This document shows, piece after piece, positions 24,270 through 35,453 of a stretch of 46,659 nt of DNA. The DNA comes from Zygnema circumcarinatum. Its lineage: Eukaryota; Streptophyta; Zygnematophyceae; Zygnematales; Zygnemataceae. Location of the stretch: assembly GCA_037447605.1 (NCBI GenBank), contig CM074810.1:2758671-2805329 (forward strand), in the 5' to 3' direction. The position numbers were made by a program, and so were the translations under genes. The notes under the pieces are model-generated. The model did no database searches. It had not been told where the DNA came from and was given only the letters and a program-made list of their open reading frames with translations. The stretch's first letter is position 1. Each line of letters starts with the position of its first letter.

Positions 24270-27200
24270 TCATGGCCAACTGAGCATTCTTCTTCCCGGC
24301 GTTCTTCGTACCGCATAGTCTTTGATCAACGCCAAAGTGGACTCCGCATCCAAGTGTCCTTGATCCGCCGCATTCTCCAAAAGAACTTGCGCCATTTCCA
24401 TGTCTTTCGTTACGCCTCGTCCGTTCAAATAGCACGCTCCCATGTTAAACTGAGCGTCCTTGAACCCCTGCTCCGCCGCCTTCTTGTACAATTCAACAGC
24501 CCTCTTCTCATCCTTAGGAACCCCCTTTCCAGAGTAGTAACACATTCCCAACCTGTTTTCAGCCTTAGCATAGCCTTGCTCTGCCGCTTTTGTGAGCATT
24601 CTCACTGCCTGTGCTAAGTCCTTCTTAATGAAACCGTCACCGCTTGCAAATATCACGCCCAACTGATACTGGGCTTCTGCATGTCCTTGATTTGCCGCTT
24701 TCTGTAGCAGCTCTACGGCGCGTTTCATATCTCTTGCTACACCACACCCGATCATGTAAAGCAGCCCCAAATTCAAAAGAGCACCTGCATGCCCGAAATC
24801 TGCCGCCTTTTTATACATGAAATGGGCTCGTTTCATGTCGCGGTAGACGCCGGTTCCATGTTGATAGCAGCATCCTAACTCGAAGAGGGCATCCACGTGT
24901 TCCTTGTCAGCTGCTTTCTTGTACAGTTCCACCGCCCGTGAAATGTCTCGACGGACTCCCAAGCCCTGCATGTAACACGATGCCAACTCAGCTTGAGCGT
25001 CTTCCAAACCTTGATCGGCTGCCCACGTCAGCAGCTCCACAGCCTTTTCTAGGTCTATTTGCACCCCATTCCCGGTCTTGAAACACAATCCTAATTTGCA
25101 CTGTGCCTTCAAAAAACCCTTCTCTGCAGCACGTGTGTAAAGCTGAACGGCCTGTTCCATGTCCTTGGGAACTCCTCTTCCGTTCTCGTAGCACAGACCT
25201 AAACGGAAAAGTGCGCCCAAATGCCCCTGATCCGCCGCATTCCTGTAAAATATCACCGCCCCCTCTACATCCGGTCCTAACCCATGTATCCCCTCCTCAC
25301 ATTGTACCCCGGAGTGATAGGCAGAATTCCCCTGATCTCCACTTTCCACCACCATTGAATTCCACTGATCCCCACTTTCCACTACCATAGAATTCGCCTG
25401 ATCCCAACTTTCCATTCTGCCAGAGTTCCGTTGATCCCCACGTTCCGTTCTTCCGGAAAACCCACTTTCCATTGTCCGTGAATTCCGTGGATTCCCATTT
25501 TCCACTCTCCCAGAATTCCGTTGACTCTCGTTTTCCATTCTTCGAGAATTCCGTTTCTCCCCACTTCATTCTCTCAGAATTTGCCTGATTCCCACTATCC
25601 ATTCTCCCTGAAACCCGATGATCTCCAGTTTCCATTCTCCCAGATAGCCGTTGATCCCCATTTTCCAATCTCCCAGAATCCTTTGAAGATGTGTTTGGTT
25701 GAATGGAGCTGTTACTTGTCAGATAACTGATTTCCGTTGACCAGCTAGAGTTCCGTGCCCGTTCTCCAAGAGTACGGATAAAGATATTGTCACGAAGACG
25801 AATTTCTCCAGTTCTGGGGTCAGTTTCAAGAATTTGTTTGGTCAAGGGGTCTGTTCGGTGCCCTCTCCTAAACCAAACTTGAATGCATTTTCGGTCATAC
25901 GTATGGCCAGAATCCAACATGACAGGGTTCTCCATAATGTGGCGGCATATGGGGCAGATGAGATCAGGAGACACGTCATCAGCGACTGCCACTTTGGATT
26001 CATTGTCTGCCATTTTGGAAGCAAGAAGTCCAATAATCGAATGAATGCAATGCTCCCCTTGTGATTGCTTGTCAGATACAGCGCCCTCCACTTCCGCCTT
26101 CAACTCCTCCAAAAAAATTTTGACCTGTGCGACGCCATGCATAAGGGATGAGTTCATATGTGTCGANNNNNNNNNNNNNNNNNNNNNNNNNNNNNNNNNN
26201 NNNNNNNNNNNNNNNNNNNNNNNNNNNNNNNNNNNNNNNNNNNNNNNNNNNNNNNNNNNNNNNNNNTCAAGACTCGGCGAGCCGCCCTGTCCCTCCACGC
26301 AGTGCAGCGCCACGTGGACAACTGCCTCTGTGTGGTCGCGCCCCCACGCCCCTCCCCGCGGGTCCAGCCTCGCCATGAAGACAGCTGTCGCCTTCTCCAA
26401 CTCGCGCTTCGGCTGAGCTGGCCCGCAGCCCTCGAGGAGTCCATGGATTTTGTGGATCCTTGGTTCGCCCGTGAGTAGCTGCAATATGGTGAGGCCGAGG
26501 GCGTACACGTCGGCAGTGGATGTGACCAATCCCGTTCGTGCGTACTCCGGGGCCATGTACCTGTGAGGAACCAGCAAAAGGTGACCTTGGGAGATGAGTA
26601 GATCCGCCTTTTATAAAGTTGTGTACTCACTATCAAAGCTCACCTGAACATGAACAAACTCGCGGAGGATGGACGAGCGGGAGAAATTGTCAGCGGAGGA
26701 TGGCGGGAAGGAGAACTGCTGAAATGGCAAGAAAGCAGATTGGAATATGACGTACCCGGGAGTGCCTCGGAAATTGCGGGTTTTGACTGTTCCCTCAAAC
26801 AACCTAGCGAGCCCCATGTCTGCCAGTTTGGAGGTGAGGTTCCCGCCCAATAGCACATTCTCCGGCTTCATATCGCAATGGAGGAGGTTCTTCTTATGCA
26901 TGAACAGCAGAGCGGACGCCATCTCGTAGCATATTCGGATGCGGTCCGCCCAACCAAGGGGGGGATACTTGGCAGCAGGGCCTTTCAGGCGGTCCTGGAG
27001 GCTCCCTCCGCTCATCAGCTCACTCACAACGCAGCGCGCTTCGGGGCTCCATCCCATGAACTGCACAATGTGGGGATGGCGCAGCCGGCTTAAAGCCGCC
27101 ACCTCCTCCTCGAACCCCTTCAAGGGGCCGCTCTCATGCAGCCTCTTCACCGCCACAGGGGTGCCGAACAGCAGTCCTCTGTAGACCGATCCAAAGGCTC

Positions 27201-27282
27201 CTTTTCCGAGCAGGTTTGTGTCGGAGAAGCTGTCGGTGATCTCCGCCATAAGGCTTTCCGGGAAGGTATCAGGCATTCCCAT
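24270..27282 (-). CDS. Cluster member 3: kinase-(gap)-U-box-Sel1, with a frameshift in the linker
   Basis: Exons (minus): 27282-26756 (kinase N-lobe), 26560-26267 (kinase C-lobe, GTPG|YMAPEYARTG, phase 2), 100-N gap, 26124-24270 (coiled coil, U-box, linker, Sel1). The first exon is essentially identical to member 2 (one residue differs, MGMPDT for MAMPDT). An in-frame Met lies ten codons upstream at 27312, but the shared start favours 27282. The U-box shows CPICRHIMENPV and [12 protein letters not shown]. At 25563-25568 the repeat reads ATGAAGT where the consensus is ATGGAAAGT. The two missing bases separate the U-box frame from the Sel1 frame (24270-25538). Two further compensating indels change the end of the kinase (VEEDRAARPSL in member 5, VEGQGGSPSL here) next to the gap. 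Either this copy is breaking down or the assembly is unpolished here. Confidence 0.75.
26167..26266. other. Assembly gap (100 N) inside member 3
   Basis: Exactly 100 N, a conventional unknown-size gap. It replaces the end of the kinase, the UND-like bundle and one or more introns. Confidence 0.99.
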
Positions 27283-27699
27283 TGTTGTTGTTCGCGTGCC
27301 AGAGGAAGGCAACCCGCTATATCTCTAAACTCAGCACCTGCGCAACACACAATCAGAACACTTGAGTACGAATGCAATGCAGGCCCCGCAATGCACTCTG
27401 TTGGAACTTGAAAATAAGTCAGCTCTGTTATCGCTGTCTCACTTGTCAGTGTTCAATTGTTCAAATAAGTGTCACCTCATGCGCACTCTATCGGCTTGCT
27501 GTTATGATTCCTTTATGATGAGAAGTAGATGGAAGATGCTATGAAATAAAGAATGGTTGAAAAACGTTTGACGGCAATGTGCAGGGCAACTACACGCGCG
27601 CCAGAGGAAAATTTGCAGGTTAAATGTGAGGTTAATGCTTACTGAGGGCACTGCCTATAAACTCGAAACCCTCTCGGCAACTATTCACTTTAGAAAACA

Positions 27700-28600
27700 A
27701 TAAGCAGAACCCACACTCTCAGAGTGAATTGAAACCTAAACCTCGCTCCGAGGATACTGCCAAGCCCCTACCTGAAAGCCACAGGCCGATAAGCGCACCT
27801 CGACTCTACATTCGATCCGGACGTCAAAAGAAGAAAAGCCGACCCTCCATTGCCTATCTCTACCTTTCTCCTGTATAACGGCCTGCCTTTCCACATACTC
27901 GAAATCCTCAGCCCTAGACCCTAAACCATAAAGCTGAAGGGCTGAAACCCACTTCTCTCTCCCCCCCACATTTCCTCCCTCTCCCTCTGTTTGATCTCCC
28001 ACTCCCTCGCCCTCTTCCTCTTCCTCTCCCTCTCCCGCTCCCTCTCCCCCTTCCTCCTCTCCACTCCTTGCTCGACCCATTCACGAATCCCCGGAGATTC
28101 CCAGATTCCGAAAAGACAGGGAGACAGGGCCAGTCGAAATTCATCCGATGCGATTTATCCACGTGGCGCGCCACCATTGGTCAATGTTTGGTATGACGTG
28201 GCCAATTGTGCCCACGTGTCCCTACAATTCGCATTTGGACGTTTGCGCAAATCACAGAGCTCGGTGTCGATCGCTCAAATTTCTGTTCGCAGGGTCCAAT
28301 ACCAATGGTTGAAAGCAATTCAACCATTGCAATCATTCAATCCTATGGTTAGCTGGGTCGCGAATTCAATGATTCGCGACTATTCCAATGGCGGTCCAAC
28401 CAATGGTCCGACTTGTCAACGAGGAAGGATGTTCATTGAACTCACGATGCGTCCAATCGTTGCCGACCATTCGAAGGGGAGGGAAAATTTCATTGAACTC
28501 GCTATGGCGAGGCCATCAAATGTACATGGACAAAAGCAAAATGTGGAACCACGAAGGACTGGTCGCAAAGGACCGTTCAATTCATGCTACAGTCAGGGGC
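27700..28600. repeat. Duplicated upstream flank, copy B (before member 3), with ACGTG/CCAAT module
   Basis: Homologous in order to 16850-18180. It includes CCACGTGG at 28159-28166, ATTGG at 28176-28180, CCAAT at 28202-28206, CCACGTGT near 28212-28219, and the shared 80-base block at 28491-28573. No gene is seen. Confidence 0.7.
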
Positions 28601-28713
28601 CCTCATATTTTCCACCCTGGTTTTGGCCAATATGAGGCGAAAATATTGATTTTGCATATATAAGGTTCGTGTTACCAATAGACGGGCGGTATTATGTTAG
28701 AGTTCATATTGGG

Positions 28714-28980
28714 CCGTACGTATCGTACCGTATCGTACTGTATCGGCTACTACAACTCGTACGGCTAGTACGGATAGTACCGTATCGGGACGTTTCGTAT
28801 CGTACCATATCGTACCGTATCATATCGTATCGTATCGAAGCCAAAGAGAAGGGGAGAAGAGCGAGCGCCTCCTACGGCGGCTCGTCTGGGGAGATTAGGT
28901 GAGGTTTGCGTAAGCCCGTAACGGCTAGTACAGCTAGTACGGCTAGTACGGACAGTACGGACAGTACGGTAACACGAAGT
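28714..28980. repeat. GTATC/GTACC and CTAGTACGG short-repeat tracts
   Basis: Two sub-tracts: cgtatcgtacc-type words at 28714-28848 and ggctagtacgg/gacagtacgg words at 28916-28980. They are similar in style to 8634-8697. Confidence 0.8.
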
Positions 28981-29069
28981 TACCGTACAAAAAGGTGTTT
29001 CGGCAAAATCGGGGCGAAATTCTTGGGGACGCACTCCTCAGGGCGGTAAATACGAGGGCCCCCGACTGT

Positions 29070-29159
29070 ATTGGTTCGTACAGTTTCTTCCAATATTCAC
29101 CCGATTGGCTTGTACAGTTTCTTCCAATTCACCCGATTGGTTCGTACAGTTTCTTCGAG
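29070..29159. repeat. Three tandem copies of a roughly 35-bp unit carrying ATTGG
   Basis: Unit gattggttcgtacagtttct followed by tccaattcaccc. Each copy has ATTGG and, in two of them, a CCAAT as well. Confidence 0.9.
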
Positions 29160-29599
29160 TGCGCAGCAAACACCAACAAGGGAGTATTGTCGTTGGCGAA
29201 GCATCGCCGCGAGGGAAAAAACATGGAGAGTTGATAAGGGAGCCAAGGTGCGGCAAGAATAAGATAGAGAGAGGAGAGGGGAGGAAGAAGAGAGAAAGCG
29301 AGAGAGGAGGAGAGAGAGGGAGACACGGGATGCCGTAATTTCAAGTCAATATACAGATAGGGAGAGGGAGAGGGAGGGGGAGGGGGCGAGGGCGAGGGGG
29401 AGGAAGAGGGAGAGGGAGACGGAGAGGGAGAGGGAGGGCGGTAAGGAGGCAAGCCATGCCAGATTTGAGTCGTCAGTTTTTAAGATATCGTCACAGTCGA
29501 ATGACGCATAAGGTAGTACAGAAACAAGAAAAAAAGGGGAAACAGACACTATGGACTTTATGACAGCCTTGTAGAAAGTAAGCCTATCTGCACATGACA
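29160..29599. other. GA-rich intergenic sequence, no gene seen
   Basis: GA-rich at 29265-29320 and 29355-29440, with mixed sequence otherwise. ORFs here lack family signatures. Confidence 0.7.
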
Positions 29600-30560
29600 A
29601 GAAAGTGGTAGTTTGTTTAGGGTACGGGTACTTCCAAATCTTTCCCTCCGACAATGGCTTGCAGCCTATCCACGTCTTCTCTCCCACTCTATCTCAAGCC
29701 GCCTATCTCTCTCCCGACATCCCACGCATTTCTCTATGTATTCATCTGCCTCGCCTCCCTCTCCCTCCCTTCATTTCTTTCTCTCAACTATACAACACCC
29801 TCTTCTCTCTCAACCCTCCACCTCTCTCCCCTTCTAAATCTCCCTTACTACCCGTCCTTCCAATCTCCTTATTTAAATGACCGACCTTGGTCTGTACTGA
29901 CCTTGTTATCGTTTGAAATTGATAATCATAGTTCGTAGACCATACGCAGTCAGACGGATTCACTTCCAGATGAATTTGATTTTTATTTATCCAACATAGT
30001 GGATTCTGAAATGCTAGACCTGAAACCCTAGACCCTACATTGACCCGAAAGGTTGATCATTTCAGGTGGATTCAAACTTGCCAAACACAGGGAGTACAAC
30101 CTATGAAACTACAGGTCCTTTGACTGCCTAACTTATGAGCACAATGATAAGCGGTAGAAAAGGAATCTGAGTAAGGTAAAAGGTATCTGAGTTGCCAAGG
30201 CAACTCAGATACTTTCTAGGGTTGTAAATCGTAATATGAAAGATTCACCCACCCATGTCTACTTCTCCTTTCAAGATTCAGATGAAGGTTCCTAAAGTTT
30301 TTAGGGTGCTTAGGGTTCTTAGAGTTTTTAGGAATCTATTCCGCTAAGTGTACAATATATACAAAGGCCAGTTAGAGTGCTTATCCCGTATACTAGTTAG
30401 CTTCCCTCAAGGACTGATTGTTCTCTACTTCTGCATACAAGCAGTATGTGCACGTCTTTAAGAGTGCCATAAAACTGGGCTTTTAAAACGTAAAAACACA
30501 GATTGACAGATGTTAAAGATAGCGACCCTATGCATACATTATGACCAACTGATGGTCAAC
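29600..30560. repeat. Duplicated 3' flank, copy C (after member 4)
   Basis: Third copy of the flank at 12691-13610 and 23531-24265, with the CT-rich part at 29660-29850, 'cgtagacc' near 29935, and gtacaatatatacaaaggccagt near 30349-30372. Confidence 0.75.
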
Positions 30561-32995
30561 TCACTGTCTCCAACTGAACATTTTTGACGGCGTTTTTTTT
30601 TTCGCGTAGTCTTTGATCAACGCCAGAGTGGACTCCGCATCCAAGTGTCCTTGATCCGCCGCCTTTTGCATATAAAATCTCGCCCTTTCCATGTCTTTCG
30701 TTACGCCTCGTCCGTTCAAATAGCACGCTCCCATGTTAAACTGAGCGTCCTTGAACCCCTGCTCCGCCGCCCTCTTGTACAGCTCAAAAGCCCTCTTCTC
30801 ATCCTTAGGAACCCCCTTTCCAGAGTAGTAACACATTCCCAACCTGTTTTCAGCCTTAGCATAGCCTTGCTCTGCCGCTTTTGTGAGCATTTCCACTGCC
30901 TGTGCCAAGTCCTTTTTAATAATTCCGTTACCATTCGCAAATATCACGCCCAAATGAAACTGGGCGTCTGCATGTCCTTTATTTTCCGCTTTTTGAAGCA
31001 ACTCTATGGCGCGTTTCATGTCTCTCGTCACACCACTTCCGCTCATGTAAAGCAGCCCCAAATTGCAACAAGCACCTGCATGCTCGAAGTCCGCCGCTTT
31101 TTTATACATGACAAGGGCTTTTTTCATATCGCGGGAAATTCCGGTTCCATGCTGATAGCAGCATCCTAACTCGAAGAGGGCATCCACGTGTTCCTTGTCA
31201 GCTGCTTTCTTGTACAGTTCCACCGCCCGTGAAATGTCTCGACGGACTCCCAAGCCCTGCATGTAACACGATGCCAACTCAACTTGAGCGTCTGCCAAAC
31301 CTTGACCGGCTGCCCTCTCCAACAGTTCCACAGCCTTTTCTAGGTCTATTTGCACCCCATTCCCGGTCTTGAAACACAATCCTAACTTGCATTGTGCCTT
31401 CAAAACGCCCTTCGCTGCAGCACGTGTGTAAAGCTGAACGGCCTGTTCCATGTCCTTGAGGACTCCTCTTCCGTTCTCGTAGCACAGACCTAAACGGAAC
31501 TGAGCGCCCAAATGCCCCTGATCCGCCGCATTCCTGTAAAAGGTCACCGCCTGCACTACATCCGGCGCTAACCCATCTAACCCCTCCTCACATTGTACCC
31601 CCAAGTGGTAGTACGAAGTGCCCTGATCCCCACTTTCCATTTTCCCAGAATTCCGTTGATCCCCACTTTCACCAACCTTAGAATTCCCCTTATCCCCATC
31701 TTTCATACTCGCAGAAGTCCGTCGATCCCCACTGTCCATTCTCTCAGAACTCCGTGAGTCTCCGCTTTCCGCTACCTTTAAATTCCCCCAATCCCCAGTT
31801 TCCATCCTCCCAGAACTTCGTGGGTCTCCGCTTTCCGCTACCTTCAAATTTCCCTGATCCCCACTTTCCATCCTTCCAGAATTCCGCTGACTCCCACCTT
31901 CCTTCCCTATTCCCCCTGAATTCCACAGATCCCAATTTCCCAAACTCTCAGAACTCCCTTTACTTGTGTTCAGTTCAAAGGAGTTTTGGGAAACGGAGCT
32001 CTCATTTGTCACGTCGCTAAAGAACCCGTCTTGGTCCCCTAACCGATCTATGAGACTACGTACACAGATATTGTCGACAAGACGAACATTCCCGGTCGTG
32101 GGGTCGGTTTCGAGAATTTCTTTGGTTATGGGGTCATTTCGATTACCTCTTTTCAGCCAAACTTGAATGCATTTTCTGTCATATGTACGGCCGGAATTCA
32201 CCATGACAGGGTCCTTCATAGTGCGGCGACATATGGGGCAGATAAGCTCCTCGTCCACTTTTGTCTCTTTGGCAGCAAGAAGTTCAATAATCGTTTGAAT
32301 GTAGTGCTCTTCTTGTCGACTTTTCTCGGATATAGCACGTGCCTTCTCCGCCTTCAACTCCTCCATGAACCTTTCGACCTACGCAAGGACAAGCCACGAA
32401 TAAAAGATCAATTTATCCTGCTGCCAAGCAGTCATACGGAATTCAAGCCCCAAACGCTGAAAACCAAACCAAGTCAATCTCCTTGAGAAAGAGCGGGTCC
32501 CACCTCCTGCTGCGTGACCTCCCTCTCCTCCAGAAGGCGGCTCACAAGCGCGTCCACCGACTCCGGCTTGTCCACCGCCGCCCCCCCCAACAGCGCCGCA
32601 TTCTGCGCCCTCTCCTCCTCCCCCGCCCTCAACACGCGTCCCATCTCCTCCCTACTTAGCTCCCGCGCCAGCAGGAAGTCCTGCTCGCAGTGCGAAATGC
32701 AGAAATTGATGTCCTTTATGTCCTCAGAGATCTGCTCGTGAAAGAGCAGGCGGTAGAGCACGCTCCGCTTGCAGCGCGCGGCCAGTTCTGTGGCGGAGTG
32801 CACGTGCTGCAGCAGGTCCTGCAGGACCTTCTCTTCCGGTAGGCGGCCCCTCTCCGCCATGCGCCCCTCCAGGAGGGAGGAGAGCCGCTCCACGCGCCCG
32901 CAGAGGAGGGCGCCCATTTGCCCATGTGACGTCACGTTGTCCCACGCACGCCGCAGGGCTCCCACCGCCTGGAAAATTGTAATCGCCGTGTCCAT
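30561..32995 (-). CDS. Cluster member 4: UND-like bundle-U-box-Sel1 protein (769 aa from the first visible exon)
   Basis: The most complete member without gaps. Exons (minus): 32995-32504 and 32378-30561, joined ...[12 protein letters not shown] in phase 0 (gag|gtggga ... tgcgtag|gtcgaa). Residues 1-165 form a helical bundle ([36 protein letters not shown]) like the UND of plant PUB-ARM ligases. The coiled coil is followed by the U-box at about 209-280 ([24 protein letters not shown]), a Ser/Gly/Asp/Asn linker at about 300-420, and about ten Sel1 repeats to the end. The first ATG abuts an acceptor-like ttccacag with a long pyrimidine tract behind it. So 32995 may be an internal exon start and a kinase exon may once have existed further right, but none is visible before 35.4 kb. 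Likely an E3 ligase; kinase status uncertain. Confidence 0.85.
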
Positions 32996-32996
32996 C

Positions 32997-33400
32997 TGTG
33001 GAAAGGGGGAGTGGTGTGGGGAAGGGAATGAGAGAGGGAGAAGGGGAGGGAGAGGGGAGGAGGGGGAGGGGAGGAGGGGGGAAGGACGGGGAGGGGGAGG
33101 GGGCGGGGGAGGAGGAGGGGCAGGGGGAGGGGGAGGGGGAGGGGGAGGGAGAGGGAGGGGAGGGGAGGGGGAGGGGAGGGGAGGGGAGGGGAGGGGAGGG
33201 GGAGGGGGAGGGGAGGGAGGGGAGGGGAGGGGAGGGGGAGGGGAGGGGAGGGGAGGGAGGGGAGGGGAGGGGGAGGGAGGGGAGGGAGGAGGGAGGGGAG
33301 GAGAGGGAGGGGAGGGGAGGAGAGGAGGGAGTGAGAAAGGGAGAAGAAGCGGTGAAGGGAGGATGGGACAGGGGAGAGAGGGATAGAGGGAGATAGGGAG
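32997..33400. repeat. GGGGA-rich low-complexity tract upstream of member 4
   Basis: Nearly pure ggggagg words. On the gene strand this is the pyrimidine tract leading to the acceptor at 32996. Long ORFs on both strands here are low complexity only. Confidence 0.95.
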
Positions 33401-33779
33401 AAGAAACAGGAATGGAAAGACGAGGAGAGCAGGGAAAGAAGGGGAAATAGAGGCAACACGCAAGAAAGGGGAATGAGAAAGAGAGAAATGTAATGGATAA
33501 TGCGACAGGTTACCAGAGGGGGAGAGAGACTGTGAGAGAGGCGAGGCGAGACGAGGATAGGTCGATCGTCACAGTACGAGGGGGGGAGCTTCGTAGCGCA
33601 CGCATCGCGTCACGTATCGTCAGGGTATGTTACGTGACGAGACGTGACACCTGCGAGAAGCGGACATTTGCCGTACAAATTTCTGCTAAACGACGGCAAG
33701 GCATCCTCCGTGGGGGTTCCATGGAGCCGTTGATCGTCGTGTTCGACGCTTTCATGACATATATCAGGGACCGTTGTCC

Positions 33780-33990
33780 GACGTGGCTGCCACGTGTGCA
33801 TTGAAGGAGAGTTCCACAAAACGTGGAGACTTGAAACAGGATTTGGCCAATCGTGTGTCGCCACGTTTCCACAAATATCCACGTGGATGCCATGGTGGCT
33901 CGCTGCCATCGACCCGCCGTGACTGTCGTTTGGTGTGGGAACTCCCAGGATATTGGAATGCCATGTGGCAATCTCTGATTGGCTGTTGGT
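33780..33990. promoter_or_regulatory. ACGTG/CCAAT-rich module upstream of member 4
   Basis: CCACGTGT 33790-33797, CCAAT 33847-33851, CCACGT near 33861, CCACGTGG 33879-33886, ATTGG 33978-33982. This is the same combination of motifs as at 8.2-8.6, 17.85, 22.5-22.8, 28.2 and 35.0-35.1 kb. Function inferred. Confidence 0.4.
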
Positions 33991-34508
33991 CAATATACTT
34001 GATTAGTACTTTGGATTGCACGTTAGTAACAAAGTGGCACGTTTCGGAGTACTGTTTTTGGTTACAAAAAGCCGGTTAAGGTTTCGTGGTCAGTAATTTT
34101 GTCTGACATGCCTTGACTTACTCCCAGACAAAGGGGAGGTCCCGGACAACTACAAAAATAGCATATTCGATGCATATGCGGACAAGGGAATCAAAATCTC
34201 GGTAAAGGTCCTTCCGGTGAAGGTTTTTGTGGCGCAGATTTTTCCTGTCCCGGTTCCGTACCGTATTCGTTAAAAACCCAGTTTGCTGGGAAAAACCCAG
34301 ACCGGCTCCATGTCGCAGTACGGTAGTCATTTTCGCCGTTCCGTTTTGTAAATTGTAAATCAAACTAGCGTCGGGTTTTTTGTACCCGTTTTTTCGGAAC
34401 TAGATTCTCTGGATACTCGTTCCTTGTGACGAGTGTATGGAATTTTCGCATTCCCGTTAAACAGTTTTCTATGCTTGACAACTCTTATTCAGGCAGAACT
34501 GGACCATT

Positions 34509-34722
34509 CGTAACGGTAACGGTCACGTTAATGGTAACGCTAGCGGTAAAGGGATTAGTAACGGTAACGGCAACGATAACTGCTTCATCAACGACACCAA
34601 AAGCAATAATAATAACGGTAACAATATCAGTAACGGTAGTAGTGACGGCAGTTTAAACGGTAACAATGACGGTAACTGTAACACTCACAAAGCGGTAACG
34701 GTAACTGTAACGGGGAACCTTG
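34509..34722. repeat. Degenerate (GGTAAC)n hexamer array
   Basis: ggtaac, ggcaac, gataac and ggtcac words repeat in hexamer register. It is open in several frames (T-V-T-V-type) and not coding. Confidence 0.85.
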
Positions 34723-35032
34723 CAACGTTAGGAGTCTCCATGCGAAAACGACGTTCTTGAGCCATTTTGTGCAACTACTGTACGGTAACGTTTCCATGTT
34801 CCTCATGCAACTGGGTCTTTCCCGATCTATAAGGTTCAAGACCCGACCTCCGCGTGACAAGACAGGACTTCCACTCCCTTCAACTCGCAGTTCCAGTTAC
34901 AATTTCAGTAACACCCCCAATTTTTTTCAATTTGTTGCCCCTTTTTTTCCAAAGTATTTTCTCCACTAGCACTCCTCCCCGTACGGCCATCCCATCCGCC
35001 GCGTCAGCACGGGCCGACGATCGCACATGCGG

Positions 35033-35140
35033 CCACGTGTCGGCCGCCATCCCCAACAGTTGGTGGCGTGCTGACGTGGACTTTCTCCGCCAATCCGCGC
35101 ACTGCGTGCCACTCGCGACCCGTCACAGTGCACCACGTGG
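35033..35140 (+). promoter_or_regulatory. Probable biotin synthase promoter elements
   Basis: CCACGTGT at 35033-35040, TGACGTGG near 35072-35079, CCAAT at 35090-35094 and CCACGTGG at 35133-35140. They lie 310-420 bases before the start codon, followed by a CT-rich stretch (35200-35345) that could be 5' leader. Confidence 0.45.
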
Positions 35141-35453
35141 CGCACTATCCACCCTCGCTGTCATTTCCACCCCTTGGGCCTCTGTGCAGCTCCCCTCGCC
35201 GCCTCCCTCCCTCTCCCTCTCCCTCCCTCTCCCACTCCCTCCCTCCCCCTCTCTCTCTCGCTCTCCCTCTCCCTCCCTTCGTTCTTCTTTCTCGCTCTCC
35301 CTCCCTCTCCCTCCTTTCCCGCCCCTCTCCCTCTCTCCCCTGCCTGCCCTTTCCCTGGAACCCAATTTTTTCCGTAAAGTTCCCTGCATTGTTCCATAAT
35401 TCGCAACCAATTCGCCCACACGAAGCCCCAGTTAGGGTTTCCTCCGCGCAGCC

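Noticed and set aside
32474-33463. Pro/Ser/Leu-rich N-terminal extension of the member 4 bundle exon
   Set aside because: It translates the GGGGA-rich tract, which acts as the pyrimidine tract before the acceptor at 32996.
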